A DNA stretch of 64,000 bases from Allocatelliglobosispora scoriae (GCF_014204945.1 NZ_JACHMN010000002.1:806001-870000), one strand, 5' to 3'. Positions 26,838-36,078 are shown, counted from the first letter of the stretch. Translations and numbers: made by a program. Notes: generated by a model not told the origin, from the letters alone.

Positions 26838-28631
26838 ATGATCGTCACCGTGATGCGACCCGCCGCCGACGATGCCGAACGACTCGAACTCCTGGCCCTG
26901 CGGGTTTGCGGGACAGCGCAGACCGCAGCATTGCCCCCTGATCTCCGGGTCGCGATCGCTGACCTGGCAGCGTTCCTGGCGCAAAACGACCAAGCTGCAT
27001 CACCGCAGGTAGATCTGCCCGACAGGGTCAGTATCGACCTGCTCTTCGAAGCCGCGATGCGGACACCGGACCTGCTGCGCAGCTCCGCCCTTGCCCCCCT
27101 GCTGCCTTACTCGACTCCGCAGCAAGTCGCCGATCTGCTGGATCATGCGCGAGGGCTCGCCGATACCGACGCGCGTAGCCGGCTCCTCAGCGTTCTGGCG
27201 CCGTACCTCGACGCAGATCAGGCAGGCCAAGGGCTCGCTATGACCGCCGACATCGTCGTCCGCGGACAGCTCATCCACTGTTTGACGGCTCTCCTGCCCC
27301 GCCTGGCACCCGCACCCAGGTCGGAGGCGATGGCCAGAATGCTGCATCTCCTGAGCGAACTGCTACACCTGATGAGAGAAGTCGGAACCCACGACTCGCA
27401 GCTGTTCTGGACACTCGCACCCCACCTGCGCTTGCCGGAGATGGAGGCGGCACTGGTCGTCGTCCACGACATGACCACACCGGTTGAGCGGGTGTCGATG
27501 CTGGCCCTGGTCGGAGAGCACCTCACCCCGGCGCAGCGCGACCACGTACTTTCCGACATGAACCACGTCGACGACGGCAACCTGATCGCACATAGGCTGT
27601 CCAGCTTGGCCCCATGGCTCGACGAGCGTCAGATGACCACAGCCCGCAGCATCGCCGAAGGAATCAGCGACCCCGGCTGCCGGGTGAGAGCACTGACAGG
27701 GTTGGTCCCGCACCTTCCACCGCAGCAGCAGTCAGGCGCCATCGCGTCGGCCGCTGCCGCAGCCCGGACGGCTGGCGCCGACGACAGCATCGCCATCATC
27801 GCGTTGCCGCAGCTGGTGGAGATGCTCGATCACGAGCAGCTGGGAGTGCTGTTGTCCGCCGTTCCCTCTGCCCGCTGGGAGAACACCCAGGCTTACCAGA
27901 TCGGGCTGCTCGCGCCGCATCTGGCGCCCCGGCAACTCGACACCGCGCTCGCCATCGCAGGAGGCCTCGGCGATCCTTCGTGCCGGGTCACAGCGTTGGC
28001 CAGCCTGCTGCCGCACCTGGCAGCCGAACACCGCGAGCCGGCCGCAGCTGCGGCCCTCGCTGCGGTGACAGCGGTCTCCTTCCCATGGGACTCCCTCATC
28101 GGCATCGCGGCCTGGCTCACCCGAGACCAACTCGACACCGCCACCGACATCGTTGCGGGCATGGACGACGCGTACCGCGGCACCGCGCTCGCCGGACTCA
28201 TCGCGCACCTGGACGCTGCGCAATCGGACAGGGCGCTCGGCATGGCGATGAGTATCAACGATGAACACTCCCGGGCTGAGGCCTTCGTCGCCCTCGCGGG
28301 ACACGTTCATTCCGATTCTCTGGTCCTGATCACAGCAGCGGCTGCCGAACTCGAGGACCTGGAGCTGCGAATCGACACCACCATCGCGATAGCGCCTCAC
28401 ATCGCGCCGGCCGCGCGGGACGAGGCTATATCCAGCGCCGTCAGCTGGGCGCGCACCGTCAACGATCCGGGTACGCGGGCCAAGGCCCTCATCCTGCTGG
28501 CAGAGCACCTTCGCGACGATCACCGGCGAACGACTCTCGTCGACGCGTTCGTCACGGCGGACGCCGTTGAGGAAGATCTTGAGCGCTTGATGCTGCTCAA
28601 GGGGATCATTCCGCGAGTCCTCACGGACTGA
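26838..28631 (+). CDS. Alpha-solenoid repeat protein downstream of Wadjet
   Basis: 597 aa from ATG 26838 (GGAG eight to nine bases upstream). No catalytic domain is recognised. From about residue 100 on it is built of helical-hairpin repeats of about 32-34 residues with the pattern R-x2-AL-x2-L-x-PHL-x4-Q-x2-A-x-A. Examples: RVRALTGLVPHLPPQQQ, LAPHLAPRQLDTALAIAGGL, CRVTALASLLPHLAAEH, YRGTALAGLIAHLDAAQ. Similar repeats form the sensor arm at the C-terminus of actinobacterial STAND proteins. Here they stand alone, without an NTPase. No signal peptide or membrane segment. It lies 285 bases behind jetD in the same direction. Whether it belongs to the Wadjet module is unknown. Confidence 0.72.
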   Translation: MIVTVMRPAADDAERLELLALRVCGTAQTAALPPDLRVAIADLAAFLAQNDQAASPQVDLPDRVSIDLLFEAAMRTPDLLRSSALAPLLPYSTPQQVADLLDHARGLADTDARSRLLSVLAPYLDADQAGQGLAMTADIVVRGQLIHCLTALLPRLAPAPRSEAMARMLHLLSELLHLMREVGTHDSQLFWTLAPHLRLPEMEAALVVVHDMTTPVERVSMLALVGEHLTPAQRDHVLSDMNHVDDGNLIAHRLSSLAPWLDERQMTTARSIAEGISDPGCRVRALTGLVPHLPPQQQSGAIASAAAAARTAGADDSIAIIALPQLVEMLDHEQLGVLLSAVPSARWENTQAYQIGLLAPHLAPRQLDTALAIAGGLGDPSCRVTALASLLPHLAAEHREPAAAAALAAVTAVSFPWDSLIGIAAWLTRDQLDTATDIVAGMDDAYRGTALAGLIAHLDAAQSDRALGMAMSINDEHSRAEAFVALAGHVHSDSLVLITAAAAELEDLELRIDTTIAIAPHIAPAARDEAISSAVSWARTVNDPGTRAKALILLAEHLRDDHRRTTLVDAFVTADAVEEDLERLMLLKGIIPRVLTD

Positions 28632-29234
28632 GGTGAGTAGGGTCGTGCGGCGGTAGTGCATATGTGCCCGGGGCGTGTCGGGCGATCGGGCAACCGCTGC
28701 CACACATGGAATCGACCGTGACGTAGACGGCCTGTGGCTGCTGCAGCCCCATGGGCCCGTCGCCGACCCGGGCGGTAGGTGTGCGCCGAGGTAGGCGATG
28801 GGGCACCACAAATCGAACGTGCGTACGAATCAAGCCGAATTGCTCTTGCGGCGAACCGTAGTGGATCACTAGCGTACGTGCCGCGGAGCCACCACCTGCT
28901 CCGAGTCGAGTCCGATGTGGCTTCCTGTCGCCTCGGTTAGCGGGGAGAACCATTTCATGGATTTTGCGCTGCGCCATGCCCTTTTTCAGGCTCCGTGGTC
29001 TCTGTTAGGTGGCTCGTTGTAGCTAACCTCGGTGTCTCGATCTTGCTCTTGCCGGGTCTACCTTGTCGGCACGGGGAGTTTGGGTGTCTGGTCGTCTTAC
29101 TACTGCGCGTCGTGTGCTTTCTGGCCACCGTGTGGTTGTGTCGTTTGTCGCGGTGGCGCTCCTGGCCGGTGTGGTGCGGAGGAGGGCCTGAACATAGGCA
29201 AGAGCGTCCTTGGTGCAGCGGGAGTGAATTTCGG
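28632..29234. other. Intergenic stretch, nothing recognised
   Basis: Six hundred bases with only shadow frames. The 28995-29234 part is open in the frame of the next gene but is compositionally odd (LLLPGLPCRHGEFGCLVVLL) and has no start signal, so I treat it as untranslated. It may hold the promoter of the AT-richer gene that follows. Confidence 0.3.
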
Positions 29235-29777
29235 ATGAGCGGCTTTCGTGAACTAGTCGAGACTGACCTAGCGTCGCTCGTGGCATGGCTTAATTCTGAT
29301 TGTGCTCAAGTTGCCCAGTTCCAGCCAAGTCAATGGCTTGCACTGGTGGAGCTGGTTACTGCGAAAATGACAGATGTAGTAGTGCATCCCGATGTCGATT
29401 GGCGTCACCTATCTGATGCCTACTATCGTAGTCTTTCCATGGCGAAGGAATCGGGCGTTTTAAGTGACTCTGATTCGGTAGTCAGATCGCTGAATTTGAC
29501 TTCAGTTCTACTGAGGCGAGCGGGTGCCGAAGAATCCGTGCGAATTCTCAATCCGAAAACGGCCATCGAGTTGTTCTTCCAATATGTTCCTCTAACCTTG
29601 GTCGAGGCAAGGAGATTGGCAGATGATTGGCGAGGAATAGACATGCAGTATATTCGCGTTCTCAGGGTGGTGAAGAATCTGCTGACCCCCACTTTGAGAA
29701 TCCGGCTCTTCGTCGGCGATGAACAAGTCCTTTCCGTGTTGAGTGACTGGGAAGCCGTATATCTAAAGCTCCCGTAA
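29235..29777 (+). CDS. Hypothetical protein, AT-richer than its surroundings
   Basis: 180 aa from ATG 29235 (GGAG about ten bases upstream). Unrecognised family. All-helical by eye: FRELVETDLASLVAWLNSD, WLALVELVTAKMTDVVVH, AVVRSLNLTSVLLRRAG-like segments, and a C-terminal DEQVLSVLSDWEAVYLKLP. Many A/T-ending codons (aat, gtt, gaa) set it apart from the GC-rich neighbours and suggest transfer from a lower-GC source. No signal peptide. The next gene, 130 bases on, has the same composition and direction. Paired small soluble genes of this kind are often immunity or antitoxin proteins, but nothing in the sequence proves it. Confidence 0.6.
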   Translation: MSGFRELVETDLASLVAWLNSDCAQVAQFQPSQWLALVELVTAKMTDVVVHPDVDWRHLSDAYYRSLSMAKESGVLSDSDSVVRSLNLTSVLLRRAGAEESVRILNPKTAIELFFQYVPLTLVEARRLADDWRGIDMQYIRVLRVVKNLLTPTLRIRLFVGDEQVLSVLSDWEAVYLKLP

Positions 29778-29910
29778 GATCGGTTTTGCTTCCTTTCACA
29801 TACCCGCCCGTGCCATCATGGTTGGTTGATTCACCTAAATGTATGACAGCGACATCGGCAACTGGTTCCCTATCTTGCAGGATGTGTGAGTCGAAGGAGA
29901 TTAGTTCGGT

Positions 29911-30357
29911 ATGAGCGAAGGTTACGTGCCGCCCATTCGCCTTGGCCCCGACGTCGCGCGGGCGTGGAGCTTGGGGCCGACTGGTGATGCAATCTGGGAT
30001 GAGTTCCCCGAGGTGCGTCCCGCGATGAAACAGCTCATCTGCGAGGGAATCGAATATTCAATCAATGCCAATAAGGCGTTGGCACCAGTGGAACCGTATG
30101 CGTTCTTAGTCCACTGTTTGGGGCCCTATCTGGATTCGCATACTGGTGGGCCGTCCTATTGGGGAGCTCTCGCGCGGATGCTCTGGCGATGTCTTCGATA
30201 CGAGGGGCCGGCAAACGAGTCGGAACGTTATAACATGCAGGTGTATGTGCTTGATCGGTTTGACCCGGGAGTGCTGCGTGAGAATCTGAGAAAGGTTGAT
30301 CCTGCAGTGGCGGACTACGTCGATTACATCTTCCCAGAATGGTGGACCGCAGAGTAA
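29911..30357 (+). CDS. Hypothetical protein
   Basis: 148 aa from ATG 29911, preceded by GAAGGAG at about 12 bases. Unrecognised. Begins YVPPIRLGPDVARAWSLGP, then WDEFPEVRPAMKQLICEGIEY, a middle with GPYLDSHTGGPSYWGALARM and a C-terminus rich in aromatic and acidic residues (VADYVDYIFPEWW). Slightly AT-richer than the island average, like the gene before it. Soluble, no motif for catalysis. Possible immunity protein orphaned from its toxin. Confidence 0.6.
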   Translation: MSEGYVPPIRLGPDVARAWSLGPTGDAIWDEFPEVRPAMKQLICEGIEYSINANKALAPVEPYAFLVHCLGPYLDSHTGGPSYWGALARMLWRCLRYEGPANESERYNMQVYVLDRFDPGVLRENLRKVDPAVADYVDYIFPEWWTAE

Positions 30358-31059
30358 AGGACAACCAACTACGGGGTCATGCGGTTGTGGCGGCCTGAAG
30401 TGGGCTTAATGCTCTGCCTGCGAAGGCCGCGCAGAGGCGTGCATCGGCTGACGTTGTGTAGCCGGGTGGTGATGAGGTGGGAGCGGATGCGGGAGCGTCG
30501 TTCAGGAGTCGAAATTCCGAACTGATGACTCCAGCAGCTGCAGGGTCAGCAGCAGGGTGGGGACGCTCTTGCCCGCGCAGGGTGCGTCGAGGACTCGTCC
30601 CGCCACTGCTGCCCCATGGCGGAGGCCAACCGGTCGAGCAGCGGACCAGGCGGGCTTCGCCGATTTCGACGGGGTTCTGCGTCCGTAGACGCCGGTACTC
30701 GGCGAGTTCGACCACCATGATCGGAACGGCCAGCACCGGCGCGGTCAAACACCCAGCCGCGGACCTCAACCCATGAACGTCGGTAGGTGCCAGCACCGAT
30801 GTCGTCGCGACCTTGGCTGCCTAGAGTTCGGCATGCCGATGAGGGGCGTAGGGGAGTGCAGATGAGACCGCGGTACGATCGGCGGCTACGGCCGGGGTGT
30901 GATGTGGCCGGATCCCGGCCGGGCAACCGAGACGTCACGTCCGGGCCGCGTCGGCTCGGTCCGCTGGAACTCGTCTCGGCCGCCGTGCTGACGCTGATGC
31001 TCGGCGCCTGCTCCGACTGTGAGACTGGTGGTTGCCGGTAGGCGGCCTGACTCTTGCTT
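30358..31059. other. Gene-poor stretch ahead of the IS110 element
   Basis: No convincing gene. One small plus-strand frame, 30862-31041, encodes 59 residues ending in LVSAAVLTLMLGACSDCETG, which looks like a short hydrophobic segment plus lipobox-like cysteine. It has no clear ribosome-binding site. The left end of the IS110 element probably lies around 31040-31070. Confidence 0.3.
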
Positions 31060-31249
31060 ACGACTGACCCCGCAGTCTGGGTGTCCTTGCTGTTGATCTG
31101 TCGTCCGCCTGCCGGCGCACCACCCCGCGGTGCTGGCCGGGCGGGCAGTGACCTCATAGGAGCCTGAAGGCAACTCAGTCTCGTCACAGTCCCGTCCACC
31201 CGGCCGGCCAGCGTCGCCACCCGCGCCCAGGCCTGAGCTGGAGGTAGCT
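31060..31249 (+). ncRNA. Candidate bridge-RNA region of the IS110 element
   Basis: The 190 untranslated bases between the apparent left end of the element and the transposase start. In IS110-family elements the left non-coding end is transcribed into a structured bridge RNA that pairs with donor and target DNA (established for IS621 and relatives). The segment has GC-rich self-complementary parts (GCCGGGCGGGCAG and CCGTCCACCCGGCCGGCC-type runs). Assigned from position only; I could not fold it. Confidence 0.35.
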
Positions 31250-32332
31250 GTGACAAGCATGAACCCCGACCCGCGACTGCGTCGAGTCGTCATCGGCGTC
31301 GACACCCACAAGTACGTCCACGTCGCGGTCGCCCTCGACGACATCGGCGGCCGCCTGGACGACCGCTCCTTCCCCGCCGACCGGGCAGGATACGAACAGC
31401 TCATCGACTGGGCGGCCGACCTCGGCGCCCGCAGACTGATCTTCGCGATCGAAGGGACCGGCTCCTACGGCGTCGGGCTGACCTCGGCCGTGCGCAGGCG
31501 CGGCATCGGCGTGGTCGAGGTCCTGCGGACAGACCGCCGCGACCGGCGCCTACGCGGCAAGAGCGACACCCTCGACGCCGAGAACGCCGCCCGCGCAGCC
31601 CTGTCTGGCAACGCCACCTCGGTCCCCAAGACCAACGACGGCACCGTCGAGATGATCCGCCAGATCAAGGTCGCCAAAGACGTCGCTGTCAAGGCCCGGA
31701 CCTCAGCCATGATCACTCTCAAAGCGGTGATCGTCACCGCCGCACCCGAACTCCGCGAACAGCTGCAGCCCTTGTCGAAGATGGCCCTGATCAACCGATG
31801 CGCAGCCCTGCGCCCCGGCAGCATCACCACCGTAGCAGCGGCGACCAAGCACACGCTGCGGTCGATCGCACGCCGCTGGCAGCAGCTCAACGACGAGATC
31901 AAAACCCACGAGAAACTCCTGACCGAGCTCACCACCCAGCTCGTTCCGCAACTCGTCGCCGCGTTCGGCGTCGGCGCGGACACCGCCGCAGAGCTACTCA
32001 TCGTCGCCGGCGACAACATCGACCGCGTTCGCTCCGAAGCAGCATGGGCCCGACTCTGCGGCGTCGCACCGATCCCGGCCTCGTCCGGCCTGACCACCCG
32101 CCACCGACTCAACCGCGGCGGCCACCGCCAGGCCAACGCCGCGCTCTACCGCTCCGTCATCGTCCGCATGCAACACCACCAGCCCACCCGCGCCTACGTC
32201 ACCCGCCGAACCAGCGAAGGCAAGACCAAAGCAGAGATCATCCGCTGCCTAAAACGCCTACTCGCTCGCGAAATCTGGGCACTCCTGCGCCCCCTACGCA
32301 GCACGAACACCACCACCACAGCCATAACTTGA
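31250..32332 (+). CDS. IS110-family transposase (DEDD recombinase)
   Basis: 360 aa from GTG 31250 with GGAGG five bases upstream. N-terminal RuvC-like DEDD domain: D in VVIGVDTHKYVHVAVAL, E in IFAIEGTGSYG, and both D residues in GKSDTLDAENAAR. A coiled-coil linker (WQQLNDEIKTHEKLLTELT) follows. The C-terminal transposase_20 domain has the catalytic-serine region CGVAPIPASSGLTTRHRLNR and GGHRQANAALYRSVIVRM. Full length for the family, no frameshift. The element has ended by about 32340, where an IS3 fragment begins. Confidence 0.93.
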   Translation: MTSMNPDPRLRRVVIGVDTHKYVHVAVALDDIGGRLDDRSFPADRAGYEQLIDWAADLGARRLIFAIEGTGSYGVGLTSAVRRRGIGVVEVLRTDRRDRRLRGKSDTLDAENAARAALSGNATSVPKTNDGTVEMIRQIKVAKDVAVKARTSAMITLKAVIVTAAPELREQLQPLSKMALINRCAALRPGSITTVAAATKHTLRSIARRWQQLNDEIKTHEKLLTELTTQLVPQLVAAFGVGADTAAELLIVAGDNIDRVRSEAAWARLCGVAPIPASSGLTTRHRLNRGGHRQANAALYRSVIVRMQHHQPTRAYVTRRTSEGKTKAEIIRCLKRLLAREIWALLRPLRSTNTTTTAIT

Positions 32333-32340
32333 CAGATATA

Positions 32341-32588
32341 GGAGCGTCAACGCGTTGATGGAGTCCACGATCGGCCTCTACAAGACCGAACTGATCAAAC
32401 CCCGACGACCGTGGCGGACCCTGGCCCAGGTCGAACTGGCCACCGCGGAATGGGTCGACTGGTACAACCACAGCCAGCTGCATTCGACCATCGGGCACCT
32501 GCCACCCGCCGAATACGAATCGATGTTCTACGCTCACACCACCCCCGACACCAGCGGGCCTGTAACGATTTCCGTGTTTGAACCTTGA
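32341..32588 (+). pseudogene. IS3-family OrfB transposase, C-terminal fragment
   Basis: Only the last part of an rve-type transposase is left: SVNALMESTIGLYKTELI, with the conserved catalytic glutamate, then WRTLAQVELATAEWVDWYNH and TIGHLPPAEYE. It begins exactly where the IS110 element stops and its end is overlapped by the left terminus of the IS256 element. The 5' part of this IS3 gene was not found on the other side of IS110, so deletion accompanied the insertion. Confidence 0.82.
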
Positions 32589-33937
32589 TGTGATCGATGA
32601 TTGTTAGTGGGTGATCCGATCGCCGTAGGCGAGGATCAGGGCGTTGAGTGCTTTGGCCCAGCCGTAGATCCGGCCGGTGATGCTGCCGCCGTTGCGCTTT
32701 TCTCGGACAACGAGGTAGAGCACCTTCATGGCGGCCTGTTCGGACGGGAAGTGCCCTCGTCGGCGGGACGCCTGCCGGAACCGGGCGTTGAGCGACTCGA
32801 TGGTGTTGGTCGTGTACAGGACCTTCCTGACCTCGGCGTCGTAGTCGAGGAACGGCACGAACTGCGGCCAGGCCTGCCGCCATAGCCGGATCACGGCCGG
32901 GTACTGGGCGCCGAAGTCGTCGGCGAACCGTTCGAAGCGTTCCTCGGCCGCCGCGACCGTCGGAGCGGTGTAGATCTCCGGCAACGCCGGGGTGATCTTC
33001 TGCCAGTCCTTGCGGTTGGTGTACCGCAGCGACGCCCGGACGAGGTGGACGACGCACTGCTGGTGGACCGCGAGGGGCCAGACCTGTTCGATCGCGTCGG
33101 TCATGCCTTTCAACTCGTCGGAGCAGACCATGAACACGTCCTGCACGCCGCGGTTGCGCAGCTCGGTCAGGTACGCCGCCCACTGCTTGGCGCCTTCACC
33201 GCCGGTCCCGGCCCACATGCTCAGGACGCCGCGTTCGCCGTCGAGGCTGACCCCGACCGCGACGTAGACCGGTCGGTTCGCGACCTGACCGTCCCTGATC
33301 TTCATGATCAGCGCGTCGACGAACACGGTGGCGTAGACCACGTCTAGGGGCCGCTGCCGCCACGCCTCCATCTCGCCGAGGACCGCGTCGGTGACCTTGC
33401 TGATCAGCTCCCGCGACACGGTCGCGTCGTAGACGTCGGCCAGATGCGCCTCGATCTCGCCCGTGGTGAGCCCTTTCGCGTACAGCGACACGATCGTGTC
33501 GTTGAACCCGGTCAACCGGCGGGCGTGCTTGGGCACGATTCGCGGCTCGAACGTGCCGGCCCGATCCCGCGGGACCTGGATACGAACGGGCCCGACATCG
33601 GTCTGCACCGTTTTCTCGCCGTGCCCGTTGCGGATGTCGGCCCGCCGACTCGTTCCGGGATCGACGCCATCGGCGTCGTCGAGGTGCTCGTCGAGTTCGG
33701 CGTCCAACGCCGACTCGAGGACCGTCCGGGTGATCCCGGCGAGCAGGCCCCCTGGCCCTACCAGCGACAACCCCTCCGCGCGGGCCTTGTCGACCAGTTG
33801 CCGGGCGAAGTCCGGCTCCGCCTGCGACGCGGGCTCCACCCGAGCCGGCACCGTTTTCCTCGCTGCCATGAACATGATCCTTTCCAACCGGGCAACGCCC
33901 GGTTCAACGGATCACATCCAGGTCAAACACGGAAATC
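32567..33937 (-). mobile_element. Intact IS256-family insertion sequence
   Basis: Imperfect terminal inverted repeats of about 28 bases at 32567-32595 and 33910-33937 (both start GATTTCCGTGTTTGA when read inwards). They surround one complete transposase gene. I did not find an unambiguous 8-9 bp target duplication. Confidence 0.85.
32604..33875 (-). CDS. IS256-family (Mutator-like) transposase
   Basis: 423 aa from ATG 33873-33875 with GGAAAGG upstream; an ATG two codons later or four codons earlier is also possible. Family marks: LTTGEIEAHLADVYDATVS, first D in VVYATVFVDALIMKIRDG, second D in VFMVCSDELKGMTDAI, the C/H region HQQCVVHLVRASLRY, and the E-containing end TTNTIESLNARFRQASRRRG. Uninterrupted and flanked by matching inverted repeats, so probably functional. 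Confidence 0.93.
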   Translation of the reverse strand: MFMAARKTVPARVEPASQAEPDFARQLVDKARAEGLSLVGPGGLLAGITRTVLESALDAELDEHLDDADGVDPGTSRRADIRNGHGEKTVQTDVGPVRIQVPRDRAGTFEPRIVPKHARRLTGFNDTIVSLYAKGLTTGEIEAHLADVYDATVSRELISKVTDAVLGEMEAWRQRPLDVVYATVFVDALIMKIRDGQVANRPVYVAVGVSLDGERGVLSMWAGTGGEGAKQWAAYLTELRNRGVQDVFMVCSDELKGMTDAIEQVWPLAVHQQCVVHLVRASLRYTNRKDWQKITPALPEIYTAPTVAAAEERFERFADDFGAQYPAVIRLWRQAWPQFVPFLDYDAEVRKVLYTTNTIESLNARFRQASRRRGHFPSEQAAMKVLYLVVREKRNGGSITGRIYGWAKALNALILAYGDRITH

Positions 33938-33982
33938 TACACACTCCCGAATTCGCCGATGCGGGGGATTCGAAGGGCCTGC

Positions 33983-34819
33983 TCATTTGCTACATATCGG
34001 ACAGTATTCGAGCCGCTCAGCGACGAGGACGAAGCCTCGTGCGCATCCGGTGGCGCCGCAGGAGCCATTTGCACCGTCCAGCGGATTGCTTATACGTGGC
34101 TCGGCTTCGGGCTCAGGGCTGCGGCAACGAGCGCAGCGAGGTTGCCCGTCGCGACGCCGCCTTCGACTGTTGCCGTGCGAGCACCTGCCGCTCGTGTTCG
34201 ACGTGAGATCATCGGTCGTTTTCGTGGTGGGGTCGTCGCGGCCGCTCGCGCGCGTAACGGTGACGGCCGTACGGAAAGCACCCCTTCTCTCCTGTGATAG
34301 CTCCTCCCGTGGTTCCTCTTGGTTCCTAGGGTGGACTCCGACGGTCCCCCTCTCGTGCCTGCCGGTGTCCCCCTGAGGGGGACCGATGGTGTCCGTCTCA
34401 GGGGGACCGCCACGGTCCGGCCGGTCCGGGCTTTCCACACGGGAGCGGTCGGTGCCGGGTCGGCGGTCGAGGGTGAGCTGGTAGACCTGGTTGCTGCCAG
34501 CGCGGGCGGTGTTCACGCGGTGGACGGCTCCTTGGCGGATCAGCTCGGCGACGGCCCGTTGGACGGTTTTGAGGCGCGACTGCGGGGTGCCGCCGGGCGC
34601 GATCACGGTGGCGAGCAGGTCGTGGCCGCCGAAGTACCGTCCGGCGGGGGTGGTGGGTGCGTTGTTGTCCAGGGCGGTGTGGGCCATGCGGATGAGGACG
34701 CGGAAGGCACGGTCGGTCAGGTGCGTCCAGCTCATCAGTGCTTCGGTGACCAGGCGTGCTCCCACGGTGTCTCCAATCTGTCGGCGGGTGGGCGAGGGTG
34801 TGAACAGGGGCGGGGTCAT
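33983..34819 (-). CDS. Winged-helix protein with C-terminal zinc-finger-like motif, integrative-element type
   Basis: 278 aa from ATG 34817-34819 (GGGAG about 11 bases upstream). A longer frame to 34879 would overlap the previous gene. N-terminal winged helix of the type found in replication or regulatory proteins of actinomycete plasmids and integrative elements: WTHLTDRAFRVLIRMAH, RYFGGHDLLA, RLKTVQRAVAELIRQGAV, VYQLTLD. The middle is a long charged, proline- and glycine-rich linker. The last 30 residues carry a C-x4-C ... C-x2-C pattern (GSCGATGCARG and EYCPICSK). Last gene of a minus-strand run with the replication-relaxation protein. Confidence 0.72.
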   Translation of the reverse strand: MTPPLFTPSPTRRQIGDTVGARLVTEALMSWTHLTDRAFRVLIRMAHTALDNNAPTTPAGRYFGGHDLLATVIAPGGTPQSRLKTVQRAVAELIRQGAVHRVNTARAGSNQVYQLTLDRRPGTDRSRVESPDRPDRGGPPETDTIGPPQGDTGRHERGTVGVHPRNQEEPREELSQERRGAFRTAVTVTRASGRDDPTTKTTDDLTSNTSGRCSHGNSRRRRRDGQPRCARCRSPEPEAEPRISNPLDGANGSCGATGCARGFVLVAERLEYCPICSK

Positions 34820-34838
34820 GCTGGGTGGCTCCCACTGG

Positions 34839-35723
34839 TCAGGAGTCGTCGTGGTCAGGGTCGCGGCTGGGCAGCTCACTGAGCCGCAGTCGTGGACCCT
34901 GTCGGCCGTGGAGCCACCACACCTGGTCGGCGACGGTGAGCCGGGTGCCGGCGATGTGGTCGGCGGCGGTGGTCGCGACGATTGCTTCGAGGGGTTGGGT
35001 GTCTGCGAGCCGCTGGCGGAGGGCCTGTTCGCGGCGCAGGGTGGGCAGGTAGAACAGGACTGGCCAGGACCGGTTGGTGAGCGTCGCGACGGCGGTGTAC
35101 CGCCCGATCTTGCCGATGAGGATGGGCAGCTTCTCGGTGCCGGTGTCGTATTCGAGGAAGAACGGAACGGTGCGGTCGTGTTCGACCCAGATGCCGTGGC
35201 CGTCGGGGCGCGGCAGCGGGGCGATCATGATCTGCGGGTCGTCTCCGTCCTGGTAGAAGACGCCGCGGTCGCGGAAGGCCGATTCGGGCCACCAGCGCTG
35301 TAGTTCGGTGCCGGGGTGGGTGCGCTGGTGTCCGGCGAGGTCGGTGAAGAACTGGTTGGTGCCGAGCAGATGCGGCAGGTTGGCCCGGGACAGCAGGTGC
35401 AGGCGCCGGGTGCGGGCCTGATCGCGGCGCGGCATGGGGTCGCGGCGTTGGGCTGCAACGAGTTCGGTGCCGAGCTGGTCGAGCAGGTAGTGGTACGGGT
35501 AGGAGCCGCCGTCGGGTTTGAGGGGCCGGAACCGGGTGATGACCTGCAGCGCCGTGAGCCTGCGCAGGCGTCGCTGGGCGTAGTCGGCGGACGGGAACAG
35601 GGCGTGGGCGATCTGGGCGCTGGTGAGGACGCCGTGGTCGTAGAGCCAGGACAGCAGTTGGTGGTCGCGTGGGGTGATGGCTGATTCGAGGCGCAGGAGC
35701 GGGTCGAGGCGTGGGCTGATCAT
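34839..35723 (-). CDS. Replication-relaxation family protein
   Basis: 294 aa from ATG 35721-35723, overlapping the preceding gene's stop (ATGA). The family (replic_relax, PF13814) occurs on actinomycete plasmids and integrative elements and is thought to help replication or relaxation. Seen: an N-terminal winged helix (ITPRDHQLLSWLYDHGVLT and YAQRRLRRLTALQVITRF), then PYHYLLDQLGTELVAAQ, the nuclease-like strand region WPESAFRDRG and VPFFLEYDTGTEKL, where E and D residues line up as in the family, and a C-terminal WWLHGRQGPRLRL. Complete length. Confidence 0.85.
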   Translation of the reverse strand: MISPRLDPLLRLESAITPRDHQLLSWLYDHGVLTSAQIAHALFPSADYAQRRLRRLTALQVITRFRPLKPDGGSYPYHYLLDQLGTELVAAQRRDPMPRRDQARTRRLHLLSRANLPHLLGTNQFFTDLAGHQRTHPGTELQRWWPESAFRDRGVFYQDGDDPQIMIAPLPRPDGHGIWVEHDRTVPFFLEYDTGTEKLPILIGKIGRYTAVATLTNRSWPVLFYLPTLRREQALRQRLADTQPLEAIVATTAADHIAGTRLTVADQVWWLHGRQGPRLRLSELPSRDPDHDDS

Positions 35724-36040
35724 GCCGCCGGCCCCTGTTGGGGAAGACCCCTTGGGTCTGTCGGGGCGGGCCCGGTGCGGGGCGTCTGGTCCTTGGCCTG
35801 CTGGTTCGTCGAAGTGTGGGGGTCCGGTTGCGGGTGCGGTTCAAGGCGGACCCGCAACAGGATCCCGATCCGGCTACCGAAGCGGACCCCGATTCCGGGT
35901 CGGCGGTCAGCGTCGGCACCGACTCTGCTTTGGATGTCCACGAGCGGGGTCGCGGAGCCGGCGGTGTCCCCGACCCGCGGTGAGGTGTCGCGGTCCGGTG
36001 ACGGAGTGGGCGATGAGCTGGCAGGGGCGGTGTCGGTCAT
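35720..36040 (-). CDS. Small proline-rich hypothetical protein of the integrative element
   Basis: 106 aa from ATG 36038-36040, with a strong AAGGAG seven to eight bases upstream. The stop overlaps the start of the replication-relaxation gene. No domain recognised. The N-terminus is S/T/P/D-rich (ASSSPTPSPDRDTSP), the middle basic (GVRFGSRIGILLRVRLEP), the end proline/glutamine-rich. Strong start signal and coupling argue that it is translated. The role is unknown. Confidence 0.55.
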   Translation of the reverse strand: MTDTAPASSSPTPSPDRDTSPRVGDTAGSATPLVDIQSRVGADADRRPGIGVRFGSRIGILLRVRLEPHPQPDPHTSTNQQAKDQTPRTGPAPTDPRGLPQQGPAA

Positions 36041-36078
36041 GGCGGTGCTCCTTCTGTCGGAGGCGGTGCCGGTGCGGT

